From assembly GCF_027498035.1 (NCBI RefSeq), contig NZ_CP114978.1:2108001-2172000 (forward strand): DNA of 64,000 nucleotides, given 5' to 3'. Every line of letters begins with the position of its first letter. Within the stretch, counting starts at the first letter, position 1. Made by a program: the position numbers and the translations under genes. This document shows positions 30,301-40,414 of this stretch, one piece after another. The DNA comes from Pseudoxanthomonas sp. Its GTDB lineage: Bacteria > Pseudomonadota > Gammaproteobacteria > Xanthomonadales > Xanthomonadaceae. The notes under the pieces were generated by a model that made no database searches, was not told the origin of the DNA, and saw nothing but the letters and a program-made list of their open reading frames with translations.

Positions 30301-30415
30301 CGTCATTACCAGCCATTCGGCTGTTGAAAGCCCCGCAAAGGCGGGAACCTAGTGACTTTGCTTTCAATGACTTGAAGCCACTGGATCCCTGCCCCCGCCT
30401 TCGCGGGGATGACGG
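30301..30415 (-). repeat. Dispersed intergenic repeat, inverted relative of 9352-9519
   Basis: On the minus strand it reads CCGTCATCCCCGCGAAGGCG, then CAGTGGCTTCAAGTCATTG, CCCGCCTTTGCGGGGCTTTC and AACAGCCGAATGGCTGGTAA. The two hairpins and the end block match the copy at 9352-9519, which is longer because of tandem units. Confidence 0.75.
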
Positions 30416-30458
30416 AAGTTGCTCAGGCCATCCTTGGAGCGAAGCAGCGCATTCAACG

Positions 30459-30493
30459 CGTTGCCGGATGCGGCGCCTTCGAATCCGGCAACG
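30459..30493. terminator. Hairpin between convergent genes
   Basis: CGTTGCCGGAT (30459-30469) and ATCCGGCAACG (30483-30493) form an 11-pair stem with a 13-base loop, between the phytase-like gene and the convergent RND pump gene. No T-run is present, so a terminator role is tentative. Confidence 0.4.
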
Positions 30494-30559
30494 CTGCCTT
30501 CCGCCTCATGGCGGACCGTCATTCCCGGCCATCCGCATTCTGTCAGCGGCGCTCCCGGC

Positions 30560-33500
30560 TCATGACCCGGGACGTGGTTCCGCGTCAGGCGCCGGATGCG
30601 ACGAATGTCCCTTGAAGCGTCGCGTCAGCCATTCGCCCAGGTCGTCGATCACGGTGAAGGCCGCCGGGATCACGATCAGGCTGAGCAGCGTGGAGGTCAC
30701 CAGACCACCGATCACCGCGATCGCCATCGGCGCGCGGAAGCTCGAATCACCGGCGAATCCCAAGGCGATCGGCATCATGCCCGCGCCCATGGCCAGCGTG
30801 GTCATGATGATCGGCTGGGCACGCTTGCGACAGGCATCGATCAACGCCTCGTGCTGGGTCAGGCCATGCTCGTCTTCGGCGATCACCGCGTAGTCGACCA
30901 GCAGGATCGAGTTCTTGGTGGCGATGCCGATCAGCATCAGCAGGCCGATCAATGCAGGCAGCGACAGCATGTTCTGGGTCAGCAGCAACGCACCGAACGC
31001 GCCGCCAGCGCACAGCGGCACCGCGATCAGGATCGTGAGTGGCATCAGCGCGTGGTTGAACAACAGCAGCAGCACCATGTAGATGCAGATCACGCCTGCG
31101 GCCATCGCCAGCAGGAAGCCGACGAACAACTCGACGAAGACTTCCGCATCGCCGGTGTTGAGGAAGCTCACGCCCGGCGGCAGCTGCTTGACGCTGGGCA
31201 GCTGCTGCACGGTTTCCATGACATCGCCCAATGGCCGGCCATTGAGTTCGGCGGTCAAGGTCACATTGCGCTGGCGCTGGTAGCGCGAGATCTGCGACGG
31301 ACCGCTGCCCATGCGGATCTCCGCTACCGCCGCCAACGGCACTGGGCCATAGCGGCCGGGCACGCGCAGCTGGCCGATCAGGGCGGCATTGGCCAGGGTC
31401 GATTCGGCGAACCCGACCCGGATCGGCACCTGCCGGTCAGGCAGGTTGAGTTTGGCCAGGCGCTGCTCGTAGTCGCCCGCGGTGGCGATACGCGCAGCCT
31501 CGGCGATATCGGCCGTGGACACGCCCATGTCGGCAGCGCGCGCCGAGTTCGGCACGATCTGGATTTCAGGGCGCAGCAGGGAGGCCGACGAGGTCACGCT
31601 GCCCAGGCCAGGAATGCCACGGACATCGCGCTCCAGCGCGGTGGCCGCTTCCTGCAGGCGCTGGGGGTCGTCGCCGGCCAGCACCAGCTGCAGTTGGTTG
31701 CCGGGTTCGGAGCTGACATAACTCACGCGCACGCCGGGAAGATCGGCCAGGCGCGCGCGCGCATCACGTTCCAGGGCACGCTGGTCGCGATCACGATGAT
31801 CGGCCAGGCCCCAGTCCAGCACGAGCGTGGCCTTGCGCGGATCGGCCACGCCGGTCGTCGAAGGATCGCCCAGGTCCAGCACGCTGCCAACGGCGGTGTA
31901 GACCTGCTTGAGTTCGGGCATGTCCTTGAGCAGCGCGCGTGCGCGCTCGGCCACCGCCACGGTTTCCTGCAGCCGCGTGCCCGGTGGTAGTTCCAGGCTC
32001 AGGTTGCTGCGGCCCAGATCCGATTGCGGGATGAAAGTGGCCGGGATCAGCGGCACCAGCGCCAGCGAGGCGATGAACAGCGCCGTGGCGATCCACAGCG
32101 TGCGTCCGCGATGGCGCAACGCCGCGTCCACCCAGCCCAGGTACCACCGCATCAGGCGCGAATCGCTTTTCTCTTCGCCATGCGGCTTGAGCAGGTAGGC
32201 GGCCATCATCGGCGTCAGCAGGCGCGCCACCAGTAGCGAGAACAGCACCGCGGTCGCCGCGGTCCAGCCGAACTCGCGGAAGAACTTGCCCGCGATGCCC
32301 GGCATGAAGGCCACCGGCACGAACACCGCGGCCAGCGTCAGCGAGGTGGCGATCACCGCATTGCCGATCTCGCCGGCCGCCTCGGTCGCAGCCTCCAGCG
32401 GCGGCTTGCCCATGCGCAGGTGGCGGACGATGTTCTCGATCTCGACGATGGCGTCGTCGACCAGGATGCCGACCACCACCGACAGCGCCAGCAGCGTGAT
32501 GATGTTCAGGGTGAAGCCAAACCAGTACATCACCGCGAAGGTCGGGATGATCGACAGCGGCAGCGCCAGCGCCGACACCCAGGTCGCGCGCCAGTCGCGC
32601 AGGAACAGCCACACCACCAACAGTGCCAGCAGCGCGCCTTCGTACAGCATGGTCATCGACGAATCGTAGGAGCGGTGCGTCTCGTCGATGGCGGTGGTGA
32701 CCAGGCGGAAGTCGACACCGGGGTGCGCCTTCTTCAGCACATCCAGTGCTTCGTGGACACCCTGCTCCACTTTGACTTCGCTCGATCCCCGCGTGCGCGA
32801 CATCGAGAACGCGACCACGTCCTTGCCGTCGAGCATCGCTGCTTCTGTTGGATCAGCCGCGGCATCGGTGACCCTGGCCAGTGCCGACAACCGCACCGCG
32901 CGGCCATCGGGCAGGCTGATGGAATAGTCGCGCAGCGCCTGCGCATCGCCAACGGTGCCGAGCGTGCGGATGGTCTGCTGCGCGCCGTCGAGTTCGGCCT
33001 TGCCACCGGCACGCTCGACCTGGATCTGCGCCAGCTGCTGCGAGACATCGCCGGCGGTCACGCCAAACGCCTGCAGCGCATTCGGATCCAGGTCCACCCG
33101 CACCTGGCGCTGCACGCCGCCCACGCGCGTGACCCGGGCCACGCCCGGCACGCCGTACATGGCACGCGAGATCTCGCGGTCCACCAGCCAGCTCGCCTCG
33201 TCCGGCGTCAGCTGCGGCGCGACCAGCGCGTAGGTCATCAGCGAGCCACCGATGTCGACCTTGGAGATCACCGGCTCCTGGATGTCCTGCGGCAGGTCGG
33301 TGCGGATGCGCGTCACCGCATCGCGCGTGTCGTCCAGCGCCGTGCCCAGGTCCGCTTCCAGCTGGAACTCGATGCTGGTCGTGCTGACGCCTTCGCTGAC
33401 GGTGGACATCACCCGCTTGACGTTGGTGACCGTGGCCACCGAATCCTCCACCTTGCGGGTGACCTCGGCTTCGAGCTGGCTCGGCGAAGCGCCCGGCTGG

Positions 33501-33649
33501 GTCACCGTCACCACCGTCATCGGGAAGGCGATGTCTGGGAACTTCGCCACCGGCAGCTTGAAGAAGCCCCACAACCCCGCCACGCACAGGACGAAGAACA
33601 CCATCAACGCAGGCAGCGGGCGACGGATCGCCCAGGCTGAGATATTCAT
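30560..33649 (-). CDS. RND multidrug efflux permease (HAE1/AcrB-MdtC type)
   Basis: 1029 residues with the twelve-helix RND plan. The start MNISAWAIRRPLPALMVFF, the periplasmic segment FPMTVVTVTQPGASPSQLE and the TM4 stretch VGILVDDAIVEIEN, with paired aspartates, mark a drug-type HAE1 pump. GIATKNSILLVDYA lies near TM10. It is proton driven and would work with the adaptor encoded just upstream, whose stop overlaps this start (ATGA). No outer-membrane channel gene is present, so it probably borrows a TolC-like protein. It is third in a tetR-adaptor-pump unit. Confidence 0.9.
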   Translation of the reverse strand: MNISAWAIRRPLPALMVFFVLCVAGLWGFFKLPVAKFPDIAFPMTVVTVTQPGASPSQLEAEVTRKVEDSVATVTNVKRVMSTVSEGVSTTSIEFQLEADLGTALDDTRDAVTRIRTDLPQDIQEPVISKVDIGGSLMTYALVAPQLTPDEASWLVDREISRAMYGVPGVARVTRVGGVQRQVRVDLDPNALQAFGVTAGDVSQQLAQIQVERAGGKAELDGAQQTIRTLGTVGDAQALRDYSISLPDGRAVRLSALARVTDAAADPTEAAMLDGKDVVAFSMSRTRGSSEVKVEQGVHEALDVLKKAHPGVDFRLVTTAIDETHRSYDSSMTMLYEGALLALLVVWLFLRDWRATWVSALALPLSIIPTFAVMYWFGFTLNIITLLALSVVVGILVDDAIVEIENIVRHLRMGKPPLEAATEAAGEIGNAVIATSLTLAAVFVPVAFMPGIAGKFFREFGWTAATAVLFSLLVARLLTPMMAAYLLKPHGEEKSDSRLMRWYLGWVDAALRHRGRTLWIATALFIASLALVPLIPATFIPQSDLGRSNLSLELPPGTRLQETVAVAERARALLKDMPELKQVYTAVGSVLDLGDPSTTGVADPRKATLVLDWGLADHRDRDQRALERDARARLADLPGVRVSYVSSEPGNQLQLVLAGDDPQRLQEAATALERDVRGIPGLGSVTSSASLLRPEIQIVPNSARAADMGVSTADIAEAARIATAGDYEQRLAKLNLPDRQVPIRVGFAESTLANAALIGQLRVPGRYGPVPLAAVAEIRMGSGPSQISRYQRQRNVTLTAELNGRPLGDVMETVQQLPSVKQLPPGVSFLNTGDAEVFVELFVGFLLAMAAGVICIYMVLLLLFNHALMPLTILIAVPLCAGGAFGALLLTQNMLSLPALIGLLMLIGIATKNSILLVDYAVIAEDEHGLTQHEALIDACRKRAQPIIMTTLAMGAGMMPIALGFAGDSSFRAPMAIAVIGGLVTSTLLSLIVIPAAFTVIDDLGEWLTRRFKGHSSHPAPDAEPRPGS

Positions 33650-34740
33650 CCGGCGATGCCCCCCTTCCCGGCCGGGACCACGCGCACGCGGTCGCCATCA
33701 CCCAGGAAGCCAGCGCCGTCGCCGATCACCTGATCACCGGCCTTCAGGCCTTCGACGATCTCGACCTGGCCCTGCAGCGCCTGGCCGGTGCGCACGCGGC
33801 GGCGCTCCACCACGTCCTTGCCCTTCATGGTGAACACATAGCTATGTCCATCGCGCTGCACGACCGAGGTCGCCGGCACCATCAGGCCCTGGCCGTCACC
33901 CGTCACGACGCGGCCTTCGACATAGGTGCCGGGCTTGAGCGGGCCGGGCTCGGGCAGGTCCGCATAGACGGTGCCCGTGCGTGTCTGCGCATCGACGCCC
34001 GGAGTGATCGCGCGGACACGGCCTTCGATCTCGCGTCCGGCATAGGACAGCGCGACGGTGTTGCCGACGGCGATCTCGGACAGCTGTTCTTCGGGCAGCT
34101 CGGCGCGCCATTCCAGCCGGCCGTCGCGGATCAGGCGCAGCAGTTCGCTGCCCGCCGACACCACCTGCCCGGGCTGTACGAGCCGCTTGGAGATGATGCC
34201 GTCGGCAGGCGCGCGCAGCTCGGCGAAGTCACGCTGCAGCCTGGCGGCATCGCGTGCGGCGCGCGCGGTGGCACGCTGCGCTTCTGCCTGGGTGCGGGCC
34301 GCACGGAGTTCGTCCAGGTCGCTGACGCTGATCAGCTGACCGTCCGCCAGCTTCGCACCACGCTCCTGCTTGGCCTGCGCCAGGTCGAGCCCGGCCTGGG
34401 CCTGCAGCATCGAGGCTTCGGCCTGGGCCAGGTCACTGTCCAGGGTGCGGTGATCCAGTTGCAGCAGGATCTGACCCTTCCTCACCGACTGGCCCACATC
34501 CACATCAAGACTGGTGACGCGCTGGCCACTCAGTTCAACACCCAGCTGCATCTCTTCATAGGCGGACACCGGACCGGAAACGGTCACGCTGCGCGCCAGC
34601 GACTGCGGCTTGACCGGCACCAGGGTCACGGTCAATGCGGAGGAAGCCGCCGCCGGCTTGTCCTCCTCGGACGATCCGCACGCAGCGAGCAGCGGCAGGA
34701 CGGCAAACAGCAGGGACCAACGCGAAAGATGTGCACGCAT
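33646..34740 (-). CDS. RND periplasmic adaptor lipoprotein
   Basis: 364 residues. A lipoprotein signal (SLLFAVLPLLAACGSSEED) anchors it to a membrane. The sequence has a lipoyl half (LDVDVGQSVRKGQILLQLD), a helical hairpin rich in alanine, glutamate and arginine (about 110-180), the second lipoyl half (LRAPADGIISKRLVQPGQVV), and a beta-barrel. The ATG at 34740 was chosen because it begins the lipoprotein signal. The gene lies 104 bases after tetR on the same strand and overlaps the pump gene by 4 bases. Confidence 0.9.
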   Translation of the reverse strand: MRAHLSRWSLLFAVLPLLAACGSSEEDKPAAASSALTVTLVPVKPQSLARSVTVSGPVSAYEEMQLGVELSGQRVTSLDVDVGQSVRKGQILLQLDHRTLDSDLAQAEASMLQAQAGLDLAQAKQERGAKLADGQLISVSDLDELRAARTQAEAQRATARAARDAARLQRDFAELRAPADGIISKRLVQPGQVVSAGSELLRLIRDGRLEWRAELPEEQLSEIAVGNTVALSYAGREIEGRVRAITPGVDAQTRTGTVYADLPEPGPLKPGTYVEGRVVTGDGQGLMVPATSVVQRDGHSYVFTMKGKDVVERRRVRTGQALQGQVEIVEGLKAGDQVIGDGAGFLGDGDRVRVVPAGKGGIAG

Positions 34741-34844
34741 GAGGGGACCAGAATTCAGAAGGAGATGTCTGCTACCGCAGGGCGCTTGTCCGCGCACATG
34801 CCTGGCTGTCGCAACCAACGGGGTGGGGCGCAGGGCCCCTTGCA

Positions 34845-35492
34845 CTACGGGGAAACCGGGGATGTCCTTGTCAGGCGTTGCGCGATGCCATCGAGCAGCA
34901 GATCGACGCCGTTCCTGAAGCGTATTTCGTACTCGGGCTCTGCCAGGAACTCCCGCGCACTCCAGCAATGCGGGAACCGCGCCTCCGCGAGCGCCAGGAA
35001 TTCATGCTGCACGCTGTCCAGCGCATGCCAATCCTGCGGCAAGGCCTGTTCTTCGATCACGAAGCCCATCACGTAGTAGACCAGGTCCATCGCGGTCGCC
35101 GTGGCGAAGCCGACGTCGGCGCCTGCTTCAACCAGCGCGCCGATGCAGGTTTCGCCCACGCGCAGCACGTTCTCGGTCGCGATGAAGGTGCCTGCGTAGA
35201 CCCGGGCGCCATCACGATGGGCCTTGAAGCCACTGCGGAATTCGTCCGCGACCTGGCGCAGCGTGGCGCGCCAGTGCTGCCCCTGCGGAACATCGCGGGC
35301 AACGTCGCGGATCAGCGCGTCGGCCAGCGCATCGATCAGCGCTTGCTTGCTCTTGAAATGCCAGTACAGCGACGGTGCGCGGATGCCCAGCCGGCACGCC
35401 AGCTTGCGCAGGCTGACGCCTTCGATCCCCGCCTCGTCCAGCAGGGTGAAAGCAGCCTCGATGATGTGTTCCTGCTTGATCGGACCGCGCAC
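34845..35492 (-). CDS. TetR-family repressor of the RND pump operon
   Basis: 215 residues with a GTG start; upstream codons in this frame reach a stop within four codons. The HTH domain reads HIIEAAFTLLDEAGIEGVSLRKLACRLGIRAPSLYWHFKSK, close to TetR itself. The C-terminal domain has HRDGARVYAGTFIATENV and FVIEEQAL, as in the TetR_C_1 group. It is first in the unit with adaptor and pump. Two matching palindromes lie 10-46 bases upstream of the start, so autorepression is likely and drug binding would induce all three genes. The near-zero leader suggests an almost leaderless mRNA. Confidence 0.9.
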   Translation of the reverse strand: MRGPIKQEHIIEAAFTLLDEAGIEGVSLRKLACRLGIRAPSLYWHFKSKQALIDALADALIRDVARDVPQGQHWRATLRQVADEFRSGFKAHRDGARVYAGTFIATENVLRVGETCIGALVEAGADVGFATATAMDLVYYVMGFVIEEQALPQDWHALDSVQHEFLALAEARFPHCWSAREFLAEPEYEIRFRNGVDLLLDGIAQRLTRTSPVSP

Positions 35493-35501
35493 ATCATTGA
35501 C

Positions 35502-35538
35502 CTAACGCTGTTAGTGCGGCGCACTCTAACGGCGTTAG
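35502..35538 (-). promoter_or_regulatory. Paired TetR-type operators
   Basis: CTAACGCTGTTAG (35502-35514) and CTAACGGCGTTAG (35526-35538) are 13-base palindromes, the second one perfect. Their centres are 24 bases apart, directly upstream of the tetR start. The TTAG/CTAA spacing probably also includes the promoter. Confidence 0.82.
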
Positions 35539-35666
35539 TTTCGGGGCGCAAGCCTTGCAGCGACAAGGAAACGCGCGTTACGTCGGGGGATCGCAACACC
35601 CGCAACCTTGCCCGGCCAATGGCGCGACGGCGGACGCCCAGGCCATGCCCGGGATGTCCGCCTGCC

Positions 35667-37211
35667 CTATTTCCGCAGGAACAGTCGGTACACCGGGTTG
35701 TCGGTTTCTTCCACGTAGGGATAGCCCAGCGCGTCCAGGAACTGGCGGAAGGCCTTGTCGTCGTGCTTCGGCACCTGCAGGCCAACCAGGGTGCGGCCGT
35801 AGTCGGCGCCCTGGTTGCGGTAGTGGAACAGGCTGATGTTCCAGTTGGGCCGCATCAGGTTGAGGAATTTCAGCAGGGCGCCGGGGCGTTCGGGAAAGAC
35901 GAACCGCAGCAGGCGCTCGTCATGGGCCAGGGTGGAAAGACCGCCGACCATGTGGCGCACGTGCTCCTTGGCCAGCTCGTCGTGGGTCAGGTCCAGCGCG
36001 GCGAACCCGTGGCGCTTGAAATTGCCGGTGATCCTGGCCGACTCGCCCTTGCCGCGCGTGGTCAGGCCGACGAAGACATGCGCCTGCTGCGCGTCGCTGA
36101 TGCGGTAATTGAACTCGGTGACGTTGCGCGGGCCACCAGGCAGGTCGCCGACCAGCTCGCAGAAGCGACGGAAACTGCCGCGCTCTTCCGGGATGGTGAC
36201 GGCGAACAGCGCCTCGCGCTCCTCGCCAACCTCGGCCCGTTCGGCGACGAAGCGCAGCCGGTCGAAATTCATGTTGGCCCCGCACAGGATCGCCGCGTAG
36301 GTCGCGCCCTTGGTCTTGTGGGTGGCCGCGTACTGCTTGATCGCCGCCACGGCCATCGCACCGGAGGGCTCGACGATGCTGCGCGTATCAACGAAGACAT
36401 CCTTGATCGCCGCGCACACCGCATCGGTATCGACGATCACGAAATCGTCCACCAGCCCGCGCGCGATGCGGAAAGTTTCTTCGCCAACCAGTTTCACCGC
36501 GGTGCCATCGGCAAACAGGCCGACATCACTCAGCGCCACGCGCTTGCGCGCGGCAATCGAGCGCACCATCGCATCGGAGTCGGCCATCTGCACGCCGATC
36601 ACCTTGATCTCCGGGCGCACGGCCTTGATGTAGTTGGCCACGCCGGAAATCAGCCCGCCGCCGCCCACCGCGACGAAGATCGCATCCAGCGGCCCCTGGT
36701 GCTGGCGCAGGATTTCCATGGCGATGGTGCCCTGGCCGGCGATCACATAGGGATCGTCGAACGGATGGACGAAGGTCAGCCCGTGCTGCTGCTCCAGCGT
36801 CACCGCGTGTTCGTAGGCATCGGAATAGCTTTCGCCATGCAGCACCACCTCGCCACCGAGTGCCTTGACCGCGTCGATCTTCAGCTGCGGCGTGGTCACC
36901 GGCATCACGATGACCGCACGGGTGCCCAGCTTTTTCGCGCCCAGGGCGACGCCTTGGGCATGGTTGCCGGCCGACGCGCAGATCACCCCGCGCTTGAGCT
37001 GTTCGGGCGCCAGGTGCGCCATCTTGTTGTAGGCACCACGCAGCTTGAAGCTGAAAACCGGCTGCTGGTCCTCGCGCTTGAGCAGCACCTTGTTGCCCAG
37101 GCGCTGGCCCAGGTTGCGCGCCGGCTCCAGGGCTGATTCAACCGCGACGTCGTAGACGCGGGCGGTCAGGATCTTCTTGAGGTAATCGGCAGGCTTGAGG
37201 GTCTTGGTCAT
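35667..37211 (-). CDS. ilvA: Threonine ammonia-lyase, biosynthetic
   Basis: 514 residues, the length of E. coli IlvA. The PLP domain has the lysine in VFSFKLRGAYNKM, the substrate loop ICASAGNHAQGVALGAK and the phosphate-binding glycine stretch VAVGGGGLISG. Two ACT-like regulatory domains follow (about 325-514), the feature that allows isoleucine feedback inhibition. The enzyme makes 2-oxobutanoate for isoleucine synthesis. No leader peptide or attenuator was seen. It is divergent from a LysR gene with a 199-base gap, so control by that regulator is possible. Confidence 0.95.
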   Translation of the reverse strand: MTKTLKPADYLKKILTARVYDVAVESALEPARNLGQRLGNKVLLKREDQQPVFSFKLRGAYNKMAHLAPEQLKRGVICASAGNHAQGVALGAKKLGTRAVIVMPVTTPQLKIDAVKALGGEVVLHGESYSDAYEHAVTLEQQHGLTFVHPFDDPYVIAGQGTIAMEILRQHQGPLDAIFVAVGGGGLISGVANYIKAVRPEIKVIGVQMADSDAMVRSIAARKRVALSDVGLFADGTAVKLVGEETFRIARGLVDDFVIVDTDAVCAAIKDVFVDTRSIVEPSGAMAVAAIKQYAATHKTKGATYAAILCGANMNFDRLRFVAERAEVGEEREALFAVTIPEERGSFRRFCELVGDLPGGPRNVTEFNYRISDAQQAHVFVGLTTRGKGESARITGNFKRHGFAALDLTHDELAKEHVRHMVGGLSTLAHDERLLRFVFPERPGALLKFLNLMRPNWNISLFHYRNQGADYGRTLVGLQVPKHDDKAFRQFLDALGYPYVEETDNPVYRLFLRK

Positions 37212-37410
37212 AGGCTGGCCATGCTACGGGACGCGACGCGGGACTGCGCGATTTTATGGGCAACGACGCACAGCCCAAGCCCCCCGTGCAGCAATGGCCA
37301 GACAGCTTGCGATGACGCGATGACATGCAGCGAGTGTCGCCCGATGGCATGCCATGCCCAGATGCGACGCATTGACGGGCGACTATCATGGGCCTGTCCC
37401 ATGCGTACCG

Positions 37411-38319
37411 ATGGCAATGCTGCTCGACTGGCTGAAAGATCTGATCGCAATCGTGGAGACCGGCACCTATGCAGCCGCGTCGCGCGTCCGCCACGTCACC
37501 CAGCCGGCGCTGAGCCGGCGGATCCAGGCACTGGAAGCCTGGATCGGCGCACCGTTGTTCGTCAGGACTTCCGCCGGAGTCAGGCTGTCGGACGCGGGAA
37601 ACAGCTTCCTGCCCGCCGCACGCGACATCCTGCAGCGGCTGGAGAGCGCACGCGACGCGGCGCAGGCGGCGGCGTTCCAGCAACCGGGCGTGGTGCGTTT
37701 CTGCGCGACCAATGCACTCACCTTCAGCTTCTTCCCGGAGTGGATTTCCCGCCTGGAAGCGCTGCTGCCCGCACTGAAAGTACAGTTCACGACCCATCAC
37801 CTGGAAGCGTGTGAGCACATGCTGATGAAGGGTGAGGCCGACTTCCTGCTCGCCCACCACCCTGCCGGTACGGCCGGTGCACTCGACCATCCCGACTACC
37901 TGCGCAAGGTGCTGGACGTGGACGTGCTGATCCCGGTCTCCGCGCCGGCAGGCACGCGGCCGCTGCATCGCCTCCCCGGTGCCCGGGATGCGCCCACGCC
38001 GTATCTGTCCTATCAGCCACAGGCCGGGCTGGGCAGGGTCGTGGACAGCATCGACGGGCTGATCCAGGCGAAGGCGCATCTGCAGCCGGTCTTCTCGACC
38101 CATGCCTCCAGCGTGGTCGCCGCCATGGCCATGCAGGGGCGCGGCCTGGGCTGGCTGCCGGAGAGCCTGGTCCGCGAGCAGCTGCAGCGGGGCGCACTGG
38201 TCCGCTCCGGCAGCCACGCCTGGGATGTGCCGATGGAAATCTGCCTGCACCGGAAAGCCGCGCCACTGGCACCGGCGGCCGAGCTGCTGTGGGCAGCGAG
38301 CGACCCGCAGAACGACTGA
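37411..38319 (+). CDS. LysR-family transcription regulator
   Basis: 302 residues from the ATG at 37411; an ATG at 37417 is an alternative. The HTH reads LIAIVETGTYAAASRVRHVTQPALSRRIQALEAWIGAPLFVR. The effector domain runs from about residue 90, with VVRFCATNALTFSFFP and HASSVVAAMAMQGRGLGWLP. The gene is divergent from ilvA, and a GGCATGCC palindrome (about 37344-37351) lies in the gap. LysR proteins usually regulate a divergent neighbour, but many act elsewhere, so the target is uncertain. Confidence 0.88.
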   Translation: MAMLLDWLKDLIAIVETGTYAAASRVRHVTQPALSRRIQALEAWIGAPLFVRTSAGVRLSDAGNSFLPAARDILQRLESARDAAQAAAFQQPGVVRFCATNALTFSFFPEWISRLEALLPALKVQFTTHHLEACEHMLMKGEADFLLAHHPAGTAGALDHPDYLRKVLDVDVLIPVSAPAGTRPLHRLPGARDAPTPYLSYQPQAGLGRVVDSIDGLIQAKAHLQPVFSTHASSVVAAMAMQGRGLGWLPESLVREQLQRGALVRSGSHAWDVPMEICLHRKAAPLAPAAELLWAASDPQND

Positions 38320-38388
38320 GCGGGCCGCCATCGACTGCCAGCGGCGTGCAGGCAGGGCAGTACGCCAACGGTCTTCGTTTCACGTCCT

Positions 38389-38414
38389 CCGGCGCTGCAC
38401 GGAGGCAGCGCCGG
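38389..38414. terminator. GC-rich hairpin between lysR and glmS ends
   Basis: CCGGCGCTGC (38389-38398) pairs with GCAGCGCCGG (38405-38414), 10 pairs, loop ACGGAG. It lies between convergent stops, without a T-run. Confidence 0.4.
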
Positions 38415-38428
38415 GGGACGATTGCCGG

Positions 38429-40273
38429 TTATTCGACCGTCACGGCCTTGGCCAGGTTGCGTGGCTTGTCGACGTCGGTGCCGCGCGCCAGCGCGGTGTG
38501 GTACGCCAGCAGCTGCACGGGGATGGTGTGCACGACGGGCGAGAGCACGCCGGTGTGGCGCGGGGTGCGGATCACGTGCACGCCGGTGGATTCGCTGAAG
38601 TTGCTGTCCTGGTCGGCGAACACGAACAGCTCGCCGCCGCGCGCGCGCACTTCCTGCATGTTGGATTTGACCTTCTCCAGCAGACGGTCGTTGGGCGCGA
38701 TGAAGACCACCGGAATGGTGTCGTCCACCAGCGCCAGCGGGCCGTGCTTCAACTCGCCGGCCGGATAGGCCTCGGCGTGGATGTAGGAGATTTCCTTGAG
38801 CTTGAGCGCGCCTTCCAGCGCGATCGGATAGCTCAGGCCGCGGCCCAGGAACAACGCGTTTTCCTTGCCGGCGAAACGCTCGGCCCAGGCCGCGATCTGC
38901 GGTTCCAGGTTGAGCGCGTGCTGCACGCTGCCGGGCAGGCGACGCAGCTCTTCCAGGTACTGAGTTTCGTCTTCATCGCTGACCTTGCCATGCAGCTTGC
39001 CCAGCACCACGGTCAGCTGGAACAGCGCCGCCAGCTGGGTGGTGAAAGCCTTGGTCGAAGCCACGCCGATCTCGGCGCCGGCACGGGTGTAGCAGACCAG
39101 TTCGCTGGCGCGCGGGATGGCGCTTTCGGGCACGTTGCAGATCGACAGCGTATGCAGGTGGCCGAGTGACTTGGCGTATTTGAGCGCCTCCATCGTGTCC
39201 AGGGTTTCGCCGGACTGGGAGATGGTGACGACCAGGTGTTTCGGATTTGCGTACGCGGCGCGATAGCGGTACTCGCTGGCGATCTCCACGCTGCACGGCA
39301 GGCCGGCGATGGCTTCGATCCAGTAACGCGCGGTCAGGCCGGCGTAGTAGCTGGTGCCGCAGGCCAGGATCTGCACGCCTTCGATGCCGCGCAGCACGCT
39401 TTCCGCGTTTTTCCCGAACAGGGTGGCCGGGAAGCCGTTGGCATCGACTGCCGCCTCGATGGTGTCGGCGATGGCGCGCGGCTGCTCGTGGATCTCCTTC
39501 TGCATGAAGTGCCGGTACGGGCCCAGCTCCAGCGAAGCCAGCGACACGTCCGAGACGTGTACCTCGCGTTCGACGCGCGTATCGGTGGCGTCGAAGATGG
39601 TGACGCCTTCGCGGGTCACATCGACCGTATCGCCCTCTTCCAGGAAGATCACCTGGCGGGTGGCCTGGATGATGGCCGACACGTCCGAGGCGACGAAGTT
39701 CTCGCCATCGCCCAGGCCGATCAGCAGCGGGCAGCCCATGCGCGCGCACACCAGGCGCTCCGGCTCGGCACGACTGACCACCGCCAGCGCATAGGCGCCG
39801 GTGAGTTCCTTGACCGTGTGCTGCAGCGCGACCAACAGGTCGTCGCCGGACTTGAGGTGGTGATGGATGAGGTGGGCGATGACTTCGGTATCGGTCTGCG
39901 ACTCGAAGGTGTAGCCCAGCGCGGCGAGCTTCTCGCGCTGTTCCTCGTGGTTTTCGATGATGCCGTTGTGGACCAACGCAACACCATGGCTGATGTGCGG
40001 GTGCGCGTTGGCTTCGGTCACCCCGCCATGGGTGGCCCAACGGGTATGGCCGATACCCAGCGTGGCGGTGAAGCCTTCGGCCTGGGCCGCGCCCTCCATC
40101 TCCGACACGCGGCCGGTCCGGCGCACGCGGCGCACCTGACGCTCGCGGCCCTGCCCGTCATCGACCACGGCGATGCCGGCCGAATCGTAGCCGCGGTATT
40201 CCAGCCGCTTGAGGCCCTCGATCAGAACAGGGACCACATCGCGATCCGCGATCGCGCCAACGATACCGCACAT
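38429..40273 (-). CDS. glmS: Glutamine-fructose-6-phosphate aminotransferase
   Basis: 614 residues from the ATG at 40273, so that Cys2 is the catalytic nucleophile ([14 protein letters not shown]). The glutaminase domain has [12 protein letters not shown] and HNGIIENH. Two SIS domains follow, with [23 protein letters not shown] and the C-terminal [13 protein letters not shown]. It makes glucosamine-6-phosphate for peptidoglycan and lipopolysaccharide. In-frame codons before the Cys2 start were rejected since the N-terminal cysteine must be exposed. glmU lies about 21 kb away in this window. Confidence 0.96.
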   Translation of the reverse strand: MCGIVGAIADRDVVPVLIEGLKRLEYRGYDSAGIAVVDDGQGRERQVRRVRRTGRVSEMEGAAQAEGFTATLGIGHTRWATHGGVTEANAHPHISHGVALVHNGIIENHEEQREKLAALGYTFESQTDTEVIAHLIHHHLKSGDDLLVALQHTVKELTGAYALAVVSRAEPERLVCARMGCPLLIGLGDGENFVASDVSAIIQATRQVIFLEEGDTVDVTREGVTIFDATDTRVEREVHVSDVSLASLELGPYRHFMQKEIHEQPRAIADTIEAAVDANGFPATLFGKNAESVLRGIEGVQILACGTSYYAGLTARYWIEAIAGLPCSVEIASEYRYRAAYANPKHLVVTISQSGETLDTMEALKYAKSLGHLHTLSICNVPESAIPRASELVCYTRAGAEIGVASTKAFTTQLAALFQLTVVLGKLHGKVSDEDETQYLEELRRLPGSVQHALNLEPQIAAWAERFAGKENALFLGRGLSYPIALEGALKLKEISYIHAEAYPAGELKHGPLALVDDTIPVVFIAPNDRLLEKVKSNMQEVRARGGELFVFADQDSNFSESTGVHVIRTPRHTGVLSPVVHTIPVQLLAYHTALARGTDVDKPRNLAKAVTVE

Positions 40274-40338
40274 GGATACATCCTTCGAGACAGTGAAAAC
40301 GACCTGCGCAGTGTACCGGGCCGCAGCCATCGCCCCGC

Positions 40339-40374
40339 TGTCCGCGCGGACGGCGGGAGTGTCCGCGCGGACAC
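40339..40374 (+). promoter_or_regulatory. Paired palindromic upstream sites for the sigma-54 promoter
   Basis: TGTCCGCGCGGACG (40339-40352) and GTGTCCGCGCGGACAC (40359-40374; perfect 16-base palindrome) have centres 21 bases apart, two helical turns. They lie about 75 and 96 bases before the predicted transcription start. A further half-site TGTCCGCG starts at 40375. Position and pairing fit binding of an NtrC-type activator such as the one encoded at 56161-57498. Confidence 0.65.
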
Positions 40375-40414
40375 TGTCCGCGGGCTACCACCTTTGCGAT
40401 TCAATGACTTGCGA

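Noticed and set aside
37212..37410. An isoleucine attenuator in front of ilvA
   Set aside because: No short leader frame rich in isoleucine, leucine or valine codons with competing hairpins was found.
38389..38428. A glmS ribozyme or terminator control of glmS
   Set aside because: The hairpin lies after the glmS stop, not in its leader, and no ribozyme core was seen upstream of 40273.
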